From: Pseudomonadota bacterium
GTDB lineage: Bacteria > Pseudomonadota > Gammaproteobacteria > Burkholderiales > Burkholderiaceae_C
Reading direction: 5' to 3'
Assembly (NCBI GenBank): GCA_020161065.1
Contig: JAIUPH010000028.1
Coordinates: 124,001 to 188,000, forward strand
DNA: 64,000 bases
Part shown: piece by piece, positions 63,618 to 64,000 of the stretch
Layout of the letters: every line of letters begins with the position of its first letter
Numbering within the stretch: the stretch's first letter is position 1
Translations under genes and position numbers: made by a program
Notes under the pieces: model-generated
The model's database searches: none
What the model was told of the DNA's origin: nothing
The model's input: the letters and a program-made list of their open reading frames with translations, nothing else

Positions 63618-64000
63618 GCAAGCGCTCGCCGGCCGGGTCGTAGAACGGCGTCTTCGCCACCTCGGCTTCGATCGCGCGGCCCAGGTGCCACACGGTGACG
63701 GCCTCGCCGATGCGCGCACGCCCGTTCGCCAGCATGCCCAGCGCCACCGGGTGGCCGAGCACCGGGCTGTGGTGGCTGGACGTCACGAAGCCCTCGATCG
63801 GCGCCGGCGGCCGGCTCGCGGCCATGTGTCCGCCCACCGGCAGCCGGGTGCGCCCGTCGCGCGGCAGCAGGCCGACCAGTTGCATGCGCCGCGGGTCGCG
63901 CGCCGCCGGGCGCAGCAGCGAACGCCGGCCGACGAAGTTCGCGGCCTTCGCGGCGATGCCGCGGTCCATGCCCACGTCGCCCGGCAGCGTGGTGCCGTCG
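63604..64000 (-). CDS. soxA: sarcosine oxidase alpha subunit (N-terminus beyond window)
   Basis: C-terminal 131 residues of the large subunit; the gene enters from the right edge. TTLPGDVGMDRG and NFVGRRSLLRPAARDPRRMQ, followed by LVGLLPRDGRTRLPVGG, are the folate-binding (GcvT-like) C-terminal domain of SoxA. SHHSPVLGHPVALGMLANG and the end TPFYDPAGERLHGLG complete it. The dinucleotide-binding and FAD domains lie outside. The overlap with soxG supports co-translation. Confidence 0.88.
   Translation of the reverse strand, partial: DGTTLPGDVGMDRGIAAKAANFVGRRSLLRPAARDPRRMQLVGLLPRDGRTRLPVGGHMAASRPPAPIEGFVTSSHHSPVLGHPVALGMLANGRARIGEAVTVWHLGRAIEAEVAKTPFYDPAGERLHGLG

Overview
The window is GC-rich (most genes look to be around 70 % G+C) and densely packed. 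Genes very often overlap through ATGA or GTGA start/stop junctions. The mix points to a betaproteobacterium of the order Burkholderiales: orphan Bug-type tripartite-tricarboxylate receptors, the run serS - tRNA-Ser - ispH - fkpB divergent from radC, and the run hemW - rdgB - rph - PP2C - Ser/Thr kinase divergent from yicC. Genus cannot be fixed from sequence reading alone.

Layout. (1) 1-9.46 kb: a NitT/TauT/SsuABC-type importer with a cyclase-family hydrolase and an SMP-30-like protein, a divergent LysR regulator, then a Bug receptor, a C-C-hydrolase-like alpha/beta hydrolase and a fumarylacetoacetate-hydrolase-family protein. This looks like uptake and breakdown of a cyclic or aromatic compound. 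(2) 9.5-21.0 kb: eleven same-strand genes (PLP enzyme, thioesterase, quinone-oxidoreductase-like dehydrogenase, acyl-CoA-ligase-like enzyme, DUF2817 peptidase-like protein, a second SsuABC-type importer, a glyoxalase-fold protein, a ThDP enzyme and a GntR regulator). It ends beside a decayed transposase and the tRNA-Ser gene, and reads as an acquired catabolic island of unknown substrate. (3) 21.6-37.9 kb: core genome. It holds serS/tRNA-Ser, ispH, fkpB, radC, an Smr-domain gene, a GGDEF cyclase with a FleN/MinD-like ATPase, the chemotaxis genes cheR-cheD-cheB with an Aer-like receptor, hemW, rdgB, rph, a PP2C phosphatase/Ser-Thr kinase pair, and yicC. (4) 37.9-48.3 kb: accessory DNA where gmk would usually follow yicC. 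It holds a vapBC-type module whose toxin lacks one conserved acid, a frameshifted pyruvate-dehydrogenase-E1 (aceE-like) pseudogene, a Bug receptor, three RraA-fold aldolase-like proteins, an amino-acid-type receptor, a class I aminotransferase and a LysR regulator. (5) 48.3-63.0 kb: a sugar-acid region with two complete sugar ABC importers (CUT1 and CUT2 types) separated by a cytochrome-b561-like protein, an SMP-30 lactonase, a GntR-like LacI-family repressor, an L-idonate 5-dehydrogenase homologue, an SDR reductase, gluconokinase and a 6-phosphogluconate/beta-hydroxyacid dehydrogenase. (6) 62.99-64 kb: soxG and the end of soxA of heterotetrameric sarcosine oxidase, running in from the right edge.

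The clearest new system-level signal is in region 5. Four near-identical palindromes built on TACCGGTA sit in the two divergent control regions. Each flanks a gene expected in an idonate/gluconate pathway, and all resemble the E. coli GntR/IdnR operators. They define a probable regulon that joins the two ABC importers to the idnD - idnO - gntK route.
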